Assembly: GCA_007129495.1 (NCBI GenBank)
Contig: SKVJ01000001.1
Location: 24,876-88,875 of the forward strand
Length of the DNA: 64,000 bases
DNA from: Dehalococcoidia bacterium
GTDB taxonomy: Bacteria > Chloroflexota > Dehalococcoidia > GIF9 > AB-539-J10
Reading direction: 5' to 3'
Shown in pieces: positions 1-9,007 of this stretch (position 1 is its first letter; every line of letters starts with the position of its first letter). The notes under the pieces are model-generated. The model was not told the origin of the DNA. It saw nothing but the letters and a program-made list of their open reading frames with translations, and did not search any database. The translations under genes and the position numbers were made by a program.

Positions 1-1
1 C

Positions 2-712
2 CAGGCATATGCATACTTCTTCTTCGAGCGCAGGAAGGAGCTGACACCTCAAGCCAACAGGCGTCTCGACACCATCTTCGAGGCTAATGAATTGGGCGCC
101 GGCCTGGAGATTGCCCTGAGAGACCTTGAAATACGGGGCACGGGGAGTCTTCTGGGTACAAGACAGAGTGGGCATATTACCGCCATCGGTTTCGAACTCT
201 ATTGCCAGATACTGGCAGAGGAGGTGCGCCGCCTTCAGGATGGAATCACTGACGATGTACAAGAACCGGTCTCCAAGGTAGCTCCCGCTCTCGACCTCCC
301 CGTCTCCGCCTATATCCCGGAGCAGTATGTACCTCAGCCAGCCACAAGGATCACCCTCTACAAGAAGCTGGCTGATGCATCCCGGGACGAACATCTGGCA
401 GCAATCGAGGCGGAGATGAGAGACCGGTTCGGTCCTCTTCCCGCTACTGTGAAGGAACTCCTTTTCGTCGCCCGAATCAGAATCATGGCTACGGCCGCCA
501 ATGTGAAATCGATTACCCGGATGGGCAGTGACCTCGTCATCATCCCAGAGAGGATGGCTTCTCTTGCCGTGCACCTGGATCTGGGTCCGGGGGTCCGCGC
601 AGGCAACGAGCAGGTACGCATCAGTACGGCACGAACAGGAGGGAAGTGGCGGACCCTGCTGGAAATGCTGCTGCGGAACACGAACGAGGGGCGTCAGGAC
701 GCCCCTCGTTAA
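2..712 (+). CDS. mfd: Transcription-repair coupling factor Mfd, C-terminal part (5' end outside window)
   Basis: The reading frame is open from the first bases of the window, so only the last ~236 residues are present. It begins inside the helicase module (ELTPQANRRL, then NELGAGLEIALRDLEIRG and GSLLGTRQSGHI), which is the end of the translocase core and the TRG region of Mfd. The C-terminal regulatory domain follows (YIPEQYVPQPATRITLYKKL...RDRFGPLP). Mfd displaces RNA polymerase stalled at DNA lesions and recruits UvrA. The stop codon lies inside a strong hairpin. Downstream, satP converges from the other strand. Confidence 0.95.
   Translation, partial: QAYAYFFFERRKELTPQANRRLDTIFEANELGAGLEIALRDLEIRGTGSLLGTRQSGHITAIGFELYCQILAEEVRRLQDGITDDVQEPVSKVAPALDLPVSAYIPEQYVPQPATRITLYKKLADASRDEHLAAIEAEMRDRFGPLPATVKELLFVARIRIMATAANVKSITRMGSDLVIIPERMASLAVHLDLGPGVRAGNEQVRISTARTGGKWRTLLEMLLRNTNEGRQDAPR
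683..710. terminator. Hairpin overlapping the mfd stop codon
   Basis: A perfect 13-bp inverted repeat with a 2-base centre (arms 683-695 and 698-710) covers the last codons and the stop codon of mfd. No long T-run follows on either strand. It sits between the convergent mfd and satP genes and may act as a bidirectional stop signal or 3' end stabiliser. Confidence 0.55.
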
Positions 713-738
713 GCAGACCTCAAATCATTCAGATAGCA

Positions 739-1308
739 CTACCGCTTCTTCGCCAGCCACGCAGCGCCAAGTGGTAGCCGGTAACCAAAATCAACCAACA
801 CTATCGAGGCCATGATGTAGAGCGCGGTCAGCGCACAGGCAGTGAGCACAACTGCCGCCATCGTCAACCACATCTGACCTCCACCCAGGAAGCTCGCGTC
901 CAGGAGCAGAAAACCCAGGAGCAGTGTCACAAACAGGAACGAATGAGCCCCGCTCGCACGCAGTGCGCCGAGCGTGTAGATCACCGTGGGCACCGTAAAC
1001 GCCACCAAGAACCACCCGATGTCGGTCGTGCTCGGCGTGAAGATGCCATAGTGTATGCCCGCCCAGATGCCTGCAAGCGCCATCCAGAATGCACCGTAGG
1101 TGGTAAACGCCGCGAACCCGAAATTATTTCCGCTGCCGTATTCTTTCAGCCCGGCGGCTAACTGAGCGAGTCCGCCGAAGAACAGTGCGGTCCAAAGCAC
1201 GACTCCCGTACCACAGAGCCCGAAGTTGTGAAACTGAAGCAACAACGTGGTCGTTCCAAAGCCGGCCAATCCAACAACCGCGGGATTACCAAGCCTGGTA
1301 TCTGTCAT
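739..1308 (-). CDS. satP: Acetate/succinate uptake transporter of the GPR1/FUN34/YaaH (SatP) family
   Basis: The 189-residue protein starts MTDTRLGNPAVVGLAGFGTTTLLL, which carries the family signature NPAxxGLxGFGxTT. About six hydrophobic helices follow, with the length expected for bacterial SatP. It should import acetate or small carboxylates across the inner membrane. The ATG at 1308 has a good ribosome site (AAGGGG, 5 nt away). A longer TTG start at 1329 would overlap this site and is less likely. It lies 86 bp downstream of acs on the same strand, so uptake and activation of acetate look coupled. A strong hairpin lies between the two genes. Confidence 0.88.
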   Translation of the reverse strand: MTDTRLGNPAVVGLAGFGTTTLLLQFHNFGLCGTGVVLWTALFFGGLAQLAAGLKEYGSGNNFGFAAFTTYGAFWMALAGIWAGIHYGIFTPSTTDIGWFLVAFTVPTVIYTLGALRASGAHSFLFVTLLLGFLLLDASFLGGGQMWLTMAAVVLTACALTALYIMASIVLVDFGYRLPLGAAWLAKKR

Positions 1309-1343
1309 AGTCACCCCTTCTCCTAACAATTACTACGAGACAA

Positions 1344-1375
1344 ACAGATGGCGGGTGCTGGCACCCGCCGTCTGT
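1344..1375 (-). terminator. Intercistronic hairpin between acs and satP
   Basis: Nine bp of GC-rich stem (1350-1358 with 1361-1369) is extended by five more (1344-1348 with 1371-1375) across a single mismatch. On the minus strand it is followed by TTTGTCTC, which is only weakly T-rich. It may partly terminate transcription after acs or protect the acs message, giving acs and satP different expression. Confidence 0.5.
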
Positions 1376-1394
1376 AATAGTGCAACTGATCGGG

Positions 1395-3365
1395 CTACTT
1401 GCTGCCCTGCACGAGATCGTCCACCACGGACGGATCGGCAAGGGTACTCGTGTCTCCAAGCTCCTTGATGTCGCCGGCGGCGATCTTCACCAGCACCCGG
1501 CGCATGATCTTGCCGCTCCGCGTCTTTGGGAGACCATCCGCAAATTGGATGACGTCTGGTGCGGCGATGGGACCGATCTCTTTGCGCACGTGAGTCACAA
1601 GCTCCTTTTTCAATGCGTCTGACTTTTCCTCGCCTGCATTGAGCGTCACATACGCATAGATACCCTGTCCCTTAATCTCGTGGGGCATGCCCACAACTGC
1701 TGCCTCGGCCACCTTGGCATGCGCTACCAAAGCACTCTCCACTTCTGCCGAGCCAATGCGATGGCCGGAGACGTTAATGACATCATCGATGCGGCCCATA
1801 AGCCAGTAGAAACCGTCCTCATCTCTGCGTGCGCCGTCACCTGTGGTATACACGCCAGGAAATCGAACGAAATATGTGTCCTTGAATCGGGTTGGATCGC
1901 CGTATACTCCCCGCATCAAACCGGGCCATGGACGCTTGATTACGAGGTATCCGCCCTCATTTGTCTCGGCCTCACTGCCATCCTCGCGCAGAATTGCAAG
2001 CTCGACCCCCGGAAACGGAAAGGATGCGGAACCAGGCTTGAGGGGCATGGCGCCGGGAAGGGGCGTGATCAGGATGCCTCCAGTCTCCGTCTGCCACCAG
2101 GTATCGACAATGGGACAGCGGGACCTACCCACAACGGTGTAGTACCACATCCAAGCCTCAGGGTTGATCGGTTCACCCACACTGCCCAGAAGCCGCAGCG
2201 AGGACAAGTCACGCTTGTTAACCCACTCATCCCCCTCGCGCATAAGTGCTCTCAAGGCAGTGGGTGCGGTGTAGAAGATGTTGACGTCATACTTCTCGAC
2301 TATCTGCCAGAACCGATCCGGTTTAGGGAAGGTGGGCACGCCCTCAAACATGAGGCTGGTCGCGCCCGCAGAGAGGGGCCCGTAGACAATGTAACTGTGT
2401 CCGGTCACCCAGCCGATGTCCGCTGTGCACCAGAATGTGTCCTCATCACGATAGTCGAAGACCCACTTAAACGTCTGAGTTGCATACAGGAGATATCCGG
2501 CGGTGGTATGCAGCACACCCTTTGGTTTGCCGGTACTGCCGCTGGTGTAAAGAATGAACAGAGGGTCTTCGGCATCCATCCACTCGGGCTCACACTCGGC
2601 GGTGATGTCCGGCGCAGACATTGCTTCATGCCACCACTGATCGCGTCCTTCAACCATGGATACCTCGCCACCGGCCCGCCTAACAACAAATGACCGCTTG
2701 ACACCGGGGCACTCCGCCATTGCGGCATCGGCATTCACCTTGCTTTGGACAACTTTGCCGCTACGGTAATAGCCGTCGCAACAGATTACTGTCTCGGAAT
2801 CACAATCCTGGATACGGTCGCGCAGCGCATCCGCACTGAAGCCCCCGAATATGACACTGTGAATGGCACCGATTCGGGCACAGGCAAGCAGCGCAATAGG
2901 CAATTCGGGCACCATAGGCAGGTATATGGAAACCCTGTCGCCCTTCTTCACGCCGCTCTTCTTGAGTACGTTAGCGAAGCGGCACACTTCGTAGTGAAGT
3001 TCCTGATAGGTGAAGGTCTTGCTTTCATCGACCGGCTCGCCTTCCCAGATCAGGGCCGCTTTGTTCTTGCGCCATGTCGTCAAATGACGATCGATACAGT
3101 TATAGGTGACATTCAGCTTGCCGCCAACGAACCATTCGTGTTTCGCATTCGCGAAATCCGCTACCAGGACCTTATCCCACTTCTTGAACCAATCGAGCTG
3201 CTCGGCTCGCTCAGCCCAGAAACCCTCATTATCAGCAAGGGACCTATCATATAGCTTCTGGTATTCTTCGAAACTCTTTATCTGGGCCTTTTCACTGAAC
3301 TCCTTGGATGGTGGGAACACTCTCTTCTCGTCCATCATGGACATCATGCCTTTGTCAGTACTCAT
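1395..3365 (-). CDS. acs: Acetyl-CoA synthetase (AMP-forming)
   Basis: The 656-residue length matches AcsA. The adenylation motif [12 protein letters not shown] is present, as are the [10 protein letters not shown] signature and the C-terminal [10 protein letters not shown] with the lysine (about residue 619) that is acetylated in known Acs enzymes. It converts acetate, ATP and CoA to acetyl-CoA, AMP and pyrophosphate in the cytoplasm. The ATG at 3365 has GGAGG 8 nt upstream. The gene is the first of an acs-satP pair. The conserved lysine suggests Pat/sirtuin-type control is possible, but no such genes are in the window. Confidence 0.96.
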   Translation of the reverse strand: MSTDKGMMSMMDEKRVFPPSKEFSEKAQIKSFEEYQKLYDRSLADNEGFWAERAEQLDWFKKWDKVLVADFANAKHEWFVGGKLNVTYNCIDRHLTTWRKNKAALIWEGEPVDESKTFTYQELHYEVCRFANVLKKSGVKKGDRVSIYLPMVPELPIALLACARIGAIHSVIFGGFSADALRDRIQDCDSETVICCDGYYRSGKVVQSKVNADAAMAECPGVKRSFVVRRAGGEVSMVEGRDQWWHEAMSAPDITAECEPEWMDAEDPLFILYTSGSTGKPKGVLHTTAGYLLYATQTFKWVFDYRDEDTFWCTADIGWVTGHSYIVYGPLSAGATSLMFEGVPTFPKPDRFWQIVEKYDVNIFYTAPTALRALMREGDEWVNKRDLSSLRLLGSVGEPINPEAWMWYYTVVGRSRCPIVDTWWQTETGGILITPLPGAMPLKPGSASFPFPGVELAILREDGSEAETNEGGYLVIKRPWPGLMRGVYGDPTRFKDTYFVRFPGVYTTGDGARRDEDGFYWLMGRIDDVINVSGHRIGSAEVESALVAHAKVAEAAVVGMPHEIKGQGIYAYVTLNAGEEKSDALKKELVTHVRKEIGPIAAPDVIQFADGLPKTRSGKIMRRVLVKIAAGDIKELGDTSTLADPSVVDDLVQGSK

Positions 3366-3577
3366 AGGTACGCCCTCCGAAATGTGTATTTGGAGTCGGG
3401 TCAGACGACTAAGTAAGACACATCAACATGCCAGCCTATCCCGACCGAGGACTGTAACACGAGATTTTTCATTATGCAATTTCGACAATATGGGAGCCGC
3501 CCCCCCGCTGCAAAATCGTATGCTAGAATGGCCGCATCGTATAGTGAAATCAGGAGATCGCCATTCCCGGAGAATTC
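3366..3577. other. Intergenic region between divergent acs and pyrG, acs side
   Basis: No gene is seen here. The open frames crossing it on the minus strand are antisense to pyrG. It should contain the acs promoter, but I could not pick a convincing -35/-10 pair. Confidence 0.5.
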
Positions 3578-3607
3578 TTGACAGTCTGAGCGAGAGCCGT
3601 CTACAAT
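3578..3607 (+). promoter_or_regulatory. Predicted sigma-70-type promoter of pyrG
   Basis: TTGACA (3578-3583), an 18-bp spacer and TACAAT (3602-3607). The start point would be near 3614, leaving about 73 nt of leader. The same box pair with the same spacing precedes the aro leader and rpsU. Confidence 0.7.
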
Positions 3608-3686
3608 CACTGAGCAGTAGCGTTCCCTCTGCAACTGCAACACTTCTTGAGTTGTGATGCTCCGCAAGTAAGATCTCTGTACTATT

Positions 3687-5300
3687 ATGGCGAAGTATGT
3701 ATTCGTCACGGGCGGCGTCCTTAGTTCCGTTGGCAAGGGCGTTTCTGTCGCATCCCTTGGCCGCATCCTGAAGAGCCGCTCTTACATTGTCGGTGCTCAG
3801 AAACTTGATCCGTACTTGAACGCGGACCCAGGAATGATGTCTCCCGCTCAACACGGTGAGCTTTTCGTTACCAAAGACGGTGCCGCCACGGACCTTGATC
3901 TGGGTCACTATGAGAGATTCATCGGCGTTGAACTGACGCGCTTCTCCAGTGTCACGGCAGGTCAGGTCTATCAGGCCATACTTCAGAAAGAACGCCGTGG
4001 TGACTACCTGGGGGGGACGATTCAAGTTGTTCCCCAACTTACAGATGAGATTAAGCGACTTATCAGGCGGGGGGCCGATGCCAGCGAGGCGGAGATTGCC
4101 ATCGTCGAGGTTGGCGGGACCGTAGGAGACATCGAGGGCCAACCATTCCTCGAAGCGATACGCCAGATGCGCAATGAGGAAGGTCGTGACAATGTTCTTT
4201 ACGTTCACGTTACCTTCCTGCCCTTTATCGGTGCCACTCGTGAGCTGAAGACCAAGCCAACCCAGCACAGCGTGAACGAATTGCGACGAATCGGAATCCA
4301 GCCGGACGTAATCCTGTGCCGGAGCGACCTTCCGGTTCCTGAATCGATTCGCGACAAGATCTCCCTGTTTTGCGATGTTGAACGTGAGGCAGTTGTTTCT
4401 CTTGTTACGAGCGACACCATATACGAAGTGCCTTTGCTTCTCGAAGACGCTGGGCTGGGCAACTTCTTGTGCGAGCGGCTTGGCCTTACGGGCCGTGAGG
4501 CAGACCTCGACGGATGGCGGGCGCTTGTGGAGCGTCTCAAAGAACCACGCGAGCCTGTGCACATCGCTATAGTGGGGGAACACGTACAGCTTCAGGATGC
4601 ATACTACTCGGTACGAGAGGCCATAGTACACGCCGCTCTCGTTCATGACCGTGAGCCGGTGTTCCACTGGATAGACTCAAGAGAGTTACCGTCAGGTAAT
4701 TTTGCTCACTTGCTCAACGTTCAAGGTATTGTAGTACCCGGGAGTTCGCATTATTCGAGCATTGATGAACTCATTATGGTGGCGGGTTACGCACGCACGA
4801 AGGGAATTCCATTCCTGGGGATTCAGGCAGGAATGCATTCGATGATCCTGGAATTCGCCCGTAATGCCGCCGGGATTAGCGACGCACACTCAACTGAGTT
4901 GGAGCCCTCTTCGGCTAATCCGGTTGTGGATCGGACCATCGATTCGGATCCGTCCGGACTCAGACGAGGCACCTTTCCGTGCAGAATTGCAGACCGTACG
5001 AGGGCCGCCATGGCATTCGAAACCGGTCTCAGCTATGAACGTCATCGGCACTCTCATGAACTGAACAACCATTTCCGTGCACGCCTCAGGGACCTGGGCC
5101 TTCTGTGCTCGGGACTCTCGGCAGATGATGAATTCGTGGACTTAGTTGAAGTGAGAGATCATACCTGGATGGTCGGATGTCAGTTCCATCCCGAATTCAA
5201 ATCGCGGCCGGACCAGCCTCACCCACTCTTTGTAGCCTTCGTTGGGGCCGCGAAAGACGTACTGCTCGAGGGCACACAGCCGACACTGCCAATATCCTAG
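3687..5300 (+). CDS. pyrG: CTP synthase with a degenerate glutaminase domain
   Basis: The 537-residue protein has both PyrG domains. The N-terminal synthetase half is well conserved: P-loop SSVGKG (residues 14-19), QKLDPYLNADPG, HGELFVT, GGTVGDIEGQPF and DTIYEVP. It aminates UTP to CTP using ATP. In the C-terminal amidotransferase half the nucleophile motif GICLGMQ reads GIQAGMH, so the catalytic Cys is Gln (codon CAG at 4824-4826). The oxyanion segment PGGFG reads PGSSH. The C-terminal HPEF with catalytic His and Glu is still there. By sequence the enzyme should not hydrolyse glutamine and would depend on free ammonia or another partner. No ribosome site precedes the ATG. Transaldolase follows 9 bp later. 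Confidence 0.93.
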   Translation: MAKYVFVTGGVLSSVGKGVSVASLGRILKSRSYIVGAQKLDPYLNADPGMMSPAQHGELFVTKDGAATDLDLGHYERFIGVELTRFSSVTAGQVYQAILQKERRGDYLGGTIQVVPQLTDEIKRLIRRGADASEAEIAIVEVGGTVGDIEGQPFLEAIRQMRNEEGRDNVLYVHVTFLPFIGATRELKTKPTQHSVNELRRIGIQPDVILCRSDLPVPESIRDKISLFCDVEREAVVSLVTSDTIYEVPLLLEDAGLGNFLCERLGLTGREADLDGWRALVERLKEPREPVHIAIVGEHVQLQDAYYSVREAIVHAALVHDREPVFHWIDSRELPSGNFAHLLNVQGIVVPGSSHYSSIDELIMVAGYARTKGIPFLGIQAGMHSMILEFARNAAGISDAHSTELEPSSANPVVDRTIDSDPSGLRRGTFPCRIADRTRAAMAFETGLSYERHRHSHELNNHFRARLRDLGLLCSGLSADDEFVDLVEVRDHTWMVGCQFHPEFKSRPDQPHPLFVAFVGAAKDVLLEGTQPTLPIS

Positions 5301-5309
5301 GAGGTTGCT

Positions 5310-5981
5310 ATGCATCTGTTCCTTGATACCGCAAATCTCACGCACATACGCCACGGGGTTGAACTCGGTGTTGTCACCGGCGTAACGACCAACCCAAGCC
5401 TGGTGTCGAAAGAAGGTAAGCGAGAGTACAAAGCCCTTGTCAAAGAGATCTGCGCACTCGTGCCGGGACCGGTATCCACAGAAGTTCTCAGCCTCGAGTC
5501 AAGCGGTATGGTGGCGGAAGCGCACGAGATTGTCACGTGGGCCGAGAATATCACGGTCAAGATTCCGGCTACCCTCGAGGGATTAAGGGCCACCGCCATA
5601 CTCGCCAAGGAGAATGTGCCGGTTAACATGACCCTCTGCTTCTCGTTGAACCAGGCAATCCTCGGTGCGGAAGCCGGAGCCACATTCATTAGCCCTTTCG
5701 TCGGCCGACTGGACGACGTCGGTGAGGATGGCATGAAGCTCGTGATTGACATCGTAGACTACCTGAGCTATTATGGGTGTTCCACCCAGGTAATTGCAGC
5801 CAGCATCAGGCATACCGCTCATTGTCTTTCTGCAGCTAAGGCTGGCGCTCACATTGCAACCATTCCGTACGTGGTTCTGCTTCAGATGATTGAGCATCCA
5901 TTGACGGATACTGGGGTGCGGCGATTCACAGATGATTGGCAGAAAGGGATGGGCGACGCGTGCATACTGCCACGCAAATAA
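5310..5981 (+). CDS. tal: Transaldolase of the fructose-6-phosphate aldolase (TalC/Mip) type
   Basis: The 223-residue protein belongs to the short TAL/FSA subfamily: FLDTANL at the start, GVTTNPSL, the Schiff-base lysine in ITVKIPAT, and GATFISPFVGRLDD. It should interconvert sugar phosphates in the non-oxidative pentose phosphate pathway. Short family members may act as transaldolase or as fructose-6-phosphate aldolase, and sequence alone does not settle this. AGGAGG lies 5 nt before the ATG. It is probably cotranscribed with pyrG, and rho follows 30 bp later. Confidence 0.92.
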   Translation: MHLFLDTANLTHIRHGVELGVVTGVTTNPSLVSKEGKREYKALVKEICALVPGPVSTEVLSLESSGMVAEAHEIVTWAENITVKIPATLEGLRATAILAKENVPVNMTLCFSLNQAILGAEAGATFISPFVGRLDDVGEDGMKLVIDIVDYLSYYGCSTQVIAASIRHTAHCLSAAKAGAHIATIPYVVLLQMIEHPLTDTGVRRFTDDWQKGMGDACILPRK

Positions 5982-6011
5982 CCCCACATCCACCAAACTC
6001 GGGAGAAGATC

Positions 6012-7277
6012 ATGATCACGATGGCGCAACTGGAGAACAAGAATCGCGATGAGGTCGAGGCGATCGCAAAAGAACAGGGCATGACGGGCTACTCCGTCAT
6101 GAAGAAAGCCGAACTCATCAATCATATATTGAAGAGTCAGGCAGAACAGCAGGGAAACCTCTTTCTCCAGGGGATTCTCGAGATCATGGCCGATGGATAT
6201 GGGTTCCTCAGGCAAGAGAGCTTCCTTCGGGGATCAAGCGACGTGTATGTCTCGAACTCCCAGATTCGCCGCTTCAATCTTCGTGACGGGGACCACGTGT
6301 GCGGTCAGGCGCGCCCACCCAAGGAAGGTGAGAAGTACTACGGCCTTCTTAGAGTCGAAAGCATTAACGGACTCGACCCCGAGACCGCGAAGAAGCGTCC
6401 AACTTTCTCCTCGCTGACTCCTTTGTTCCCGGAGAAGCGGATAGTGCTGGAGACGACTTCAGACGAATTGTCCACAAGGCTGATAGACCTTGTCGCCCCT
6501 ATCGGACGCGGTCAAAGAGGCCTCATCGTATCACCTCCGAAGGCGGGCAAGACCGTCCTTCTTCAAAAGATTGCCAATGGCATCGTCACCAATTATGCGG
6601 ATATTCACCTGATTGTCTGCCTCATCGGGGAGCGCCCCGAAGAGGTGACAGACATGAAGCGATCAGTCAACGGGGAAGTCATCGCCGCCACTTTTGATGA
6701 ACCTGTAGAAACGCAGACGCGGGTTGCAGAACTGGCGCTCGAACGCTCCAAGCGTCTTGTGGAGTTAGGCAGAGATGTCGTAGTGCTGCTTGACGGCATC
6801 ACACGCCTCACAAGAGCATACAACCTCGCGATGCCGGCAAGCGGCCGCACACTCTCGGGTGGTATCGACTCGGCGGCACTCCATCCACCCAAGCGCTTCT
6901 TCGGAACTGCCAGGAACACCGACCAGGGCGGCAGCCTGACTATTATCGCTACTTGTCTTGTCGACACCGGCAGCCGAATGGATGAACTGATCTACGAAGA
7001 GTTCAAGGGTACAGGTAACATGGAGTTACACTTGGACCGGAAGATGTCGGAGCGCCGCATGTTTCCAGCGATCAATATCATCCCAAGTGGTACGAGACGG
7101 GAAGAGTTGCTGCTTGACCCTGAGACAGTGCGCCAGGTATGGTTGTTGCGCCGAATGGTCAGCATGCTCAACGATGAATCTCAAAACCTCGGAGAGGCCA
7201 CAGAGCGTGTCCTGCAGCGGATGGCGAAGTCGCGGAACAATGCGGAGTTCCTCGCCAATCTCACCAAGGACATATAG
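6012..7277 (+). CDS. rho: Transcription termination factor Rho
   Basis: The 421-residue protein has the N-terminal SAP-like helical domain, the cold-shock RNA-binding domain (GILEIMADGYGFLR), the Walker A motif SPPKAGKT (about residues 174-181) and the RecA-type core through ATLVDTGSRMDE-like and SERRMFPAI segments. It is a hexameric RNA-dependent ATPase that ends transcription. The ATG at 6012 has GGGAGA upstream. An in-frame ATG at 6021 is an alternative. It closes the pyrG-tal-rho block, and a small Cys-rich gene follows. Confidence 0.97.
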   Translation: MITMAQLENKNRDEVEAIAKEQGMTGYSVMKKAELINHILKSQAEQQGNLFLQGILEIMADGYGFLRQESFLRGSSDVYVSNSQIRRFNLRDGDHVCGQARPPKEGEKYYGLLRVESINGLDPETAKKRPTFSSLTPLFPEKRIVLETTSDELSTRLIDLVAPIGRGQRGLIVSPPKAGKTVLLQKIANGIVTNYADIHLIVCLIGERPEEVTDMKRSVNGEVIAATFDEPVETQTRVAELALERSKRLVELGRDVVVLLDGITRLTRAYNLAMPASGRTLSGGIDSAALHPPKRFFGTARNTDQGGSLTIIATCLVDTGSRMDELIYEEFKGTGNMELHLDRKMSERRMFPAINIIPSGTRREELLLDPETVRQVWLLRRMVSMLNDESQNLGEATERVLQRMAKSRNNAEFLANLTKDI

Positions 7278-7328
7278 CCTCCCCGAAGTCTTCTGGCGCC
7301 TCCTTGGGCGTGTCGGAACTGATGAAGA

Positions 7329-7502
7329 ATGGCACGTAAACGACCAAACCGATTTGACCTCATGCGCATCCGCGTCAAGCAGGCGCTCGGTCTCAACGTC
7401 ATATTGTGCGACAGCTGCAAGTGGAACTGGCGCAGTGCATGCCACAGGCGTGAGCGCCCTCAAGCTACCTGGTGCCCCGACTACTCCAAGAAAGGGGGTT
7501 GA
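7329..7502 (+). CDS. Small four-cysteine protein downstream of rho
   Basis: A 57-residue frame starts MARKRPNRFDL and ends WCPDYSKKGG. Four Cys are arranged C-x2-C-x7-C, then a Cys in the WCPDY segment (core CDSCKWNWRSACHRRERP). This spacing suggests a metal-binding knuckle. An in-frame stop directly precedes the ATG, so the start is fixed at 7329 or at the internal ATG. The stop codon abuts the stop codon of the convergent thiolase. I recall similar short Cys proteins in related genomes but know no function. Basic N-terminus and size would fit an RNA- or protein-binding accessory factor, which is a guess. Confidence 0.7.
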   Translation: MARKRPNRFDLMRIRVKQALGLNVILCDSCKWNWRSACHRRERPQATWCPDYSKKGG

Positions 7503-8798
7503 TCAGGCTTCGCTCTCGAACACTGCCGCCATCCCCTGGCCGCCCCCGATACACATACTCACCAGCCCGTACTTAAGACCTCGGTGAGCCATATCGTGCA
7601 TCAGTGTGACCACCTGCCGCGCTCCTGTGCAACCGATCGGATGGCCAAGTGAGATACCACTACCGTGGGGATTGGTCTTCTCCATGTCAAGGCTCAGTTC
7701 CTGTATACACGCCGCAGCCTGAGCGGCAAATGCCTCGTTCAGTTCTACCACATCGAGATCTGCAACTGACAGGCCAGCGCGTGAAAGGGCCTTACGAATC
7801 GCCGGTATGGGACCGATACCCATGTATTTCGGATCCACTCCGCCAGATGCAAACGACTTGATACTCACTACGGGCGTAAGTCCCAATTCATTCGCCTTTT
7901 CACGAGTCATCATGACAACCGCGGCCGCGGCATCATTGATGCCGGATGAATTGCCTGCCGTGACAGTGCCGTTTGGCCGGAAGGCAGGTTTGAGTGCAGC
8001 CATCTTCTCCTTGCTGGTATCCAGGGGACGCTCGTCAGTATCAAACACCAGCGGCGGGCCCTTGCGTTGCGGTAATTCAACCGGGAGGATCTCCTGTTTG
8101 AATACACCTGCCGCGATAGCGGCGCACGCCCGCTGATGGCTCAATGCTCCAATCTCATCCTGCAGCTCACGGGTAATTCCGTAGAGCGCGGCCACCTCTT
8201 CGGCTGTGTTCCCCATGTGAAACCCATAGAAGATCTCCCACAACCCGTCGAATACCATCAAGTCACGCAACTCCCCCAGTCCATCGACATCCATTCTGTA
8301 ACCCCAACGTGCTTTCGGAAGAGCGTAGGGCGCACAACTCATGTTTTCCATACCACCTGCGACTACAACATCTGCTTCACCAAGCATGATAGGCTGTGCG
8401 CCGACCGTGATCGCCTTCAGGCCAGATCCACAGACCTTATTAACCGTAAACGCGGGCGTCTCCTTTGGTATCCCAGACCGGATGCAAGCCTGGCGCGCGG
8501 CATTCTGTCCAAGCCCAGCCTGCAATACGTTGCCCATAACGACTTCGTCAACCTGTACAGGTTGCAATCCGCCATCATATGCATAGAACTGCTGCTCCAG
8601 TTCTGTCACACCGGCTTCCTTTACCCGGTCCGGGCTGACGTCCTGAAACCACTTTCCAGTCTGCGGCCTGAGCCCTGCACGCCTCAAGGCCTCCCGCATG
8701 ACCAATGACCCCAGATCGATGGCAGGGATATCTTTGAGGCTGCCACCAAATGCACCAATGGCTGTTCGGCAACCACTTACTATTACGACGTCTCGCAT
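7503..8798 (-). CDS. Acetyl-CoA C-acyltransferase (thiolase)
   Basis: The 431-residue protein has the thiolase motifs: nucleophile Cys in NKVCGSGLKA, NEAFAAQ, GHPIGCTGAR and the second Cys in CIGGGQG. It either joins two acetyl-CoA or cleaves 3-ketoacyl-CoA. It is about 35-40 residues longer than typical thiolases because of an insertion after the first helix (about residues 37-66, GKWFQDVSPDRVKEAG onward). The start at 8798 has AAAGGAG 5 nt upstream. An upstream extension in the same frame has no ribosome site and non-family sequence. Confidence 0.94.
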   Translation of the reverse strand: MRDVVIVSGCRTAIGAFGGSLKDIPAIDLGSLVMREALRRAGLRPQTGKWFQDVSPDRVKEAGVTELEQQFYAYDGGLQPVQVDEVVMGNVLQAGLGQNAARQACIRSGIPKETPAFTVNKVCGSGLKAITVGAQPIMLGEADVVVAGGMENMSCAPYALPKARWGYRMDVDGLGELRDLMVFDGLWEIFYGFHMGNTAEEVAALYGITRELQDEIGALSHQRACAAIAAGVFKQEILPVELPQRKGPPLVFDTDERPLDTSKEKMAALKPAFRPNGTVTAGNSSGINDAAAAVVMMTREKANELGLTPVVSIKSFASGGVDPKYMGIGPIPAIRKALSRAGLSVADLDVVELNEAFAAQAAACIQELSLDMEKTNPHGSGISLGHPIGCTGARQVVTLMHDMAHRGLKYGLVSMCIGGGQGMAAVFESEA

Positions 8799-8899
8799 GA
8801 TTCTCCTTTCTCCACGTTCAATCAAACAGACATTGTGCCCGAAATGCGCTGGACAGGCAAACCAATGCCAGACAGCGCACATATGGCAGGGGTTGCACA

Positions 8900-8928
8900 T
8901 TGCGCCTCTCCAAGTGGTGTCATACAAT
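8900..8928 (+). promoter_or_regulatory. Predicted promoter of the first corrinoid methyltransferase module
   Basis: TTGCGC (8900-8905), a 17-bp spacer and TACAAT (8923-8928) lie between the divergent thiolase and corrinoid protein genes. About 73 nt of leader would follow. No riboswitch-like element was recognised in it. Confidence 0.45.
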
Positions 8929-9007
8929 GGTCTACTCGATCCTGCAGCGGTGTCGCGACCGTTCTGCCTTGCAAGTCGACACATCACAGACATGAGGAGG
9001 CCAGACC

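Noticed and set aside
1680..2693. A 337-codon open frame on the plus strand opposite acs
   Set aside because: It lies wholly antisense to a clear acs gene, has no family motifs and no ribosome site.
3423..4667. A 414-codon frame on the minus strand opposite pyrG
   Set aside because: Antisense to a confident gene, and its sequence shows no domain. High GC at third positions makes such frames common.
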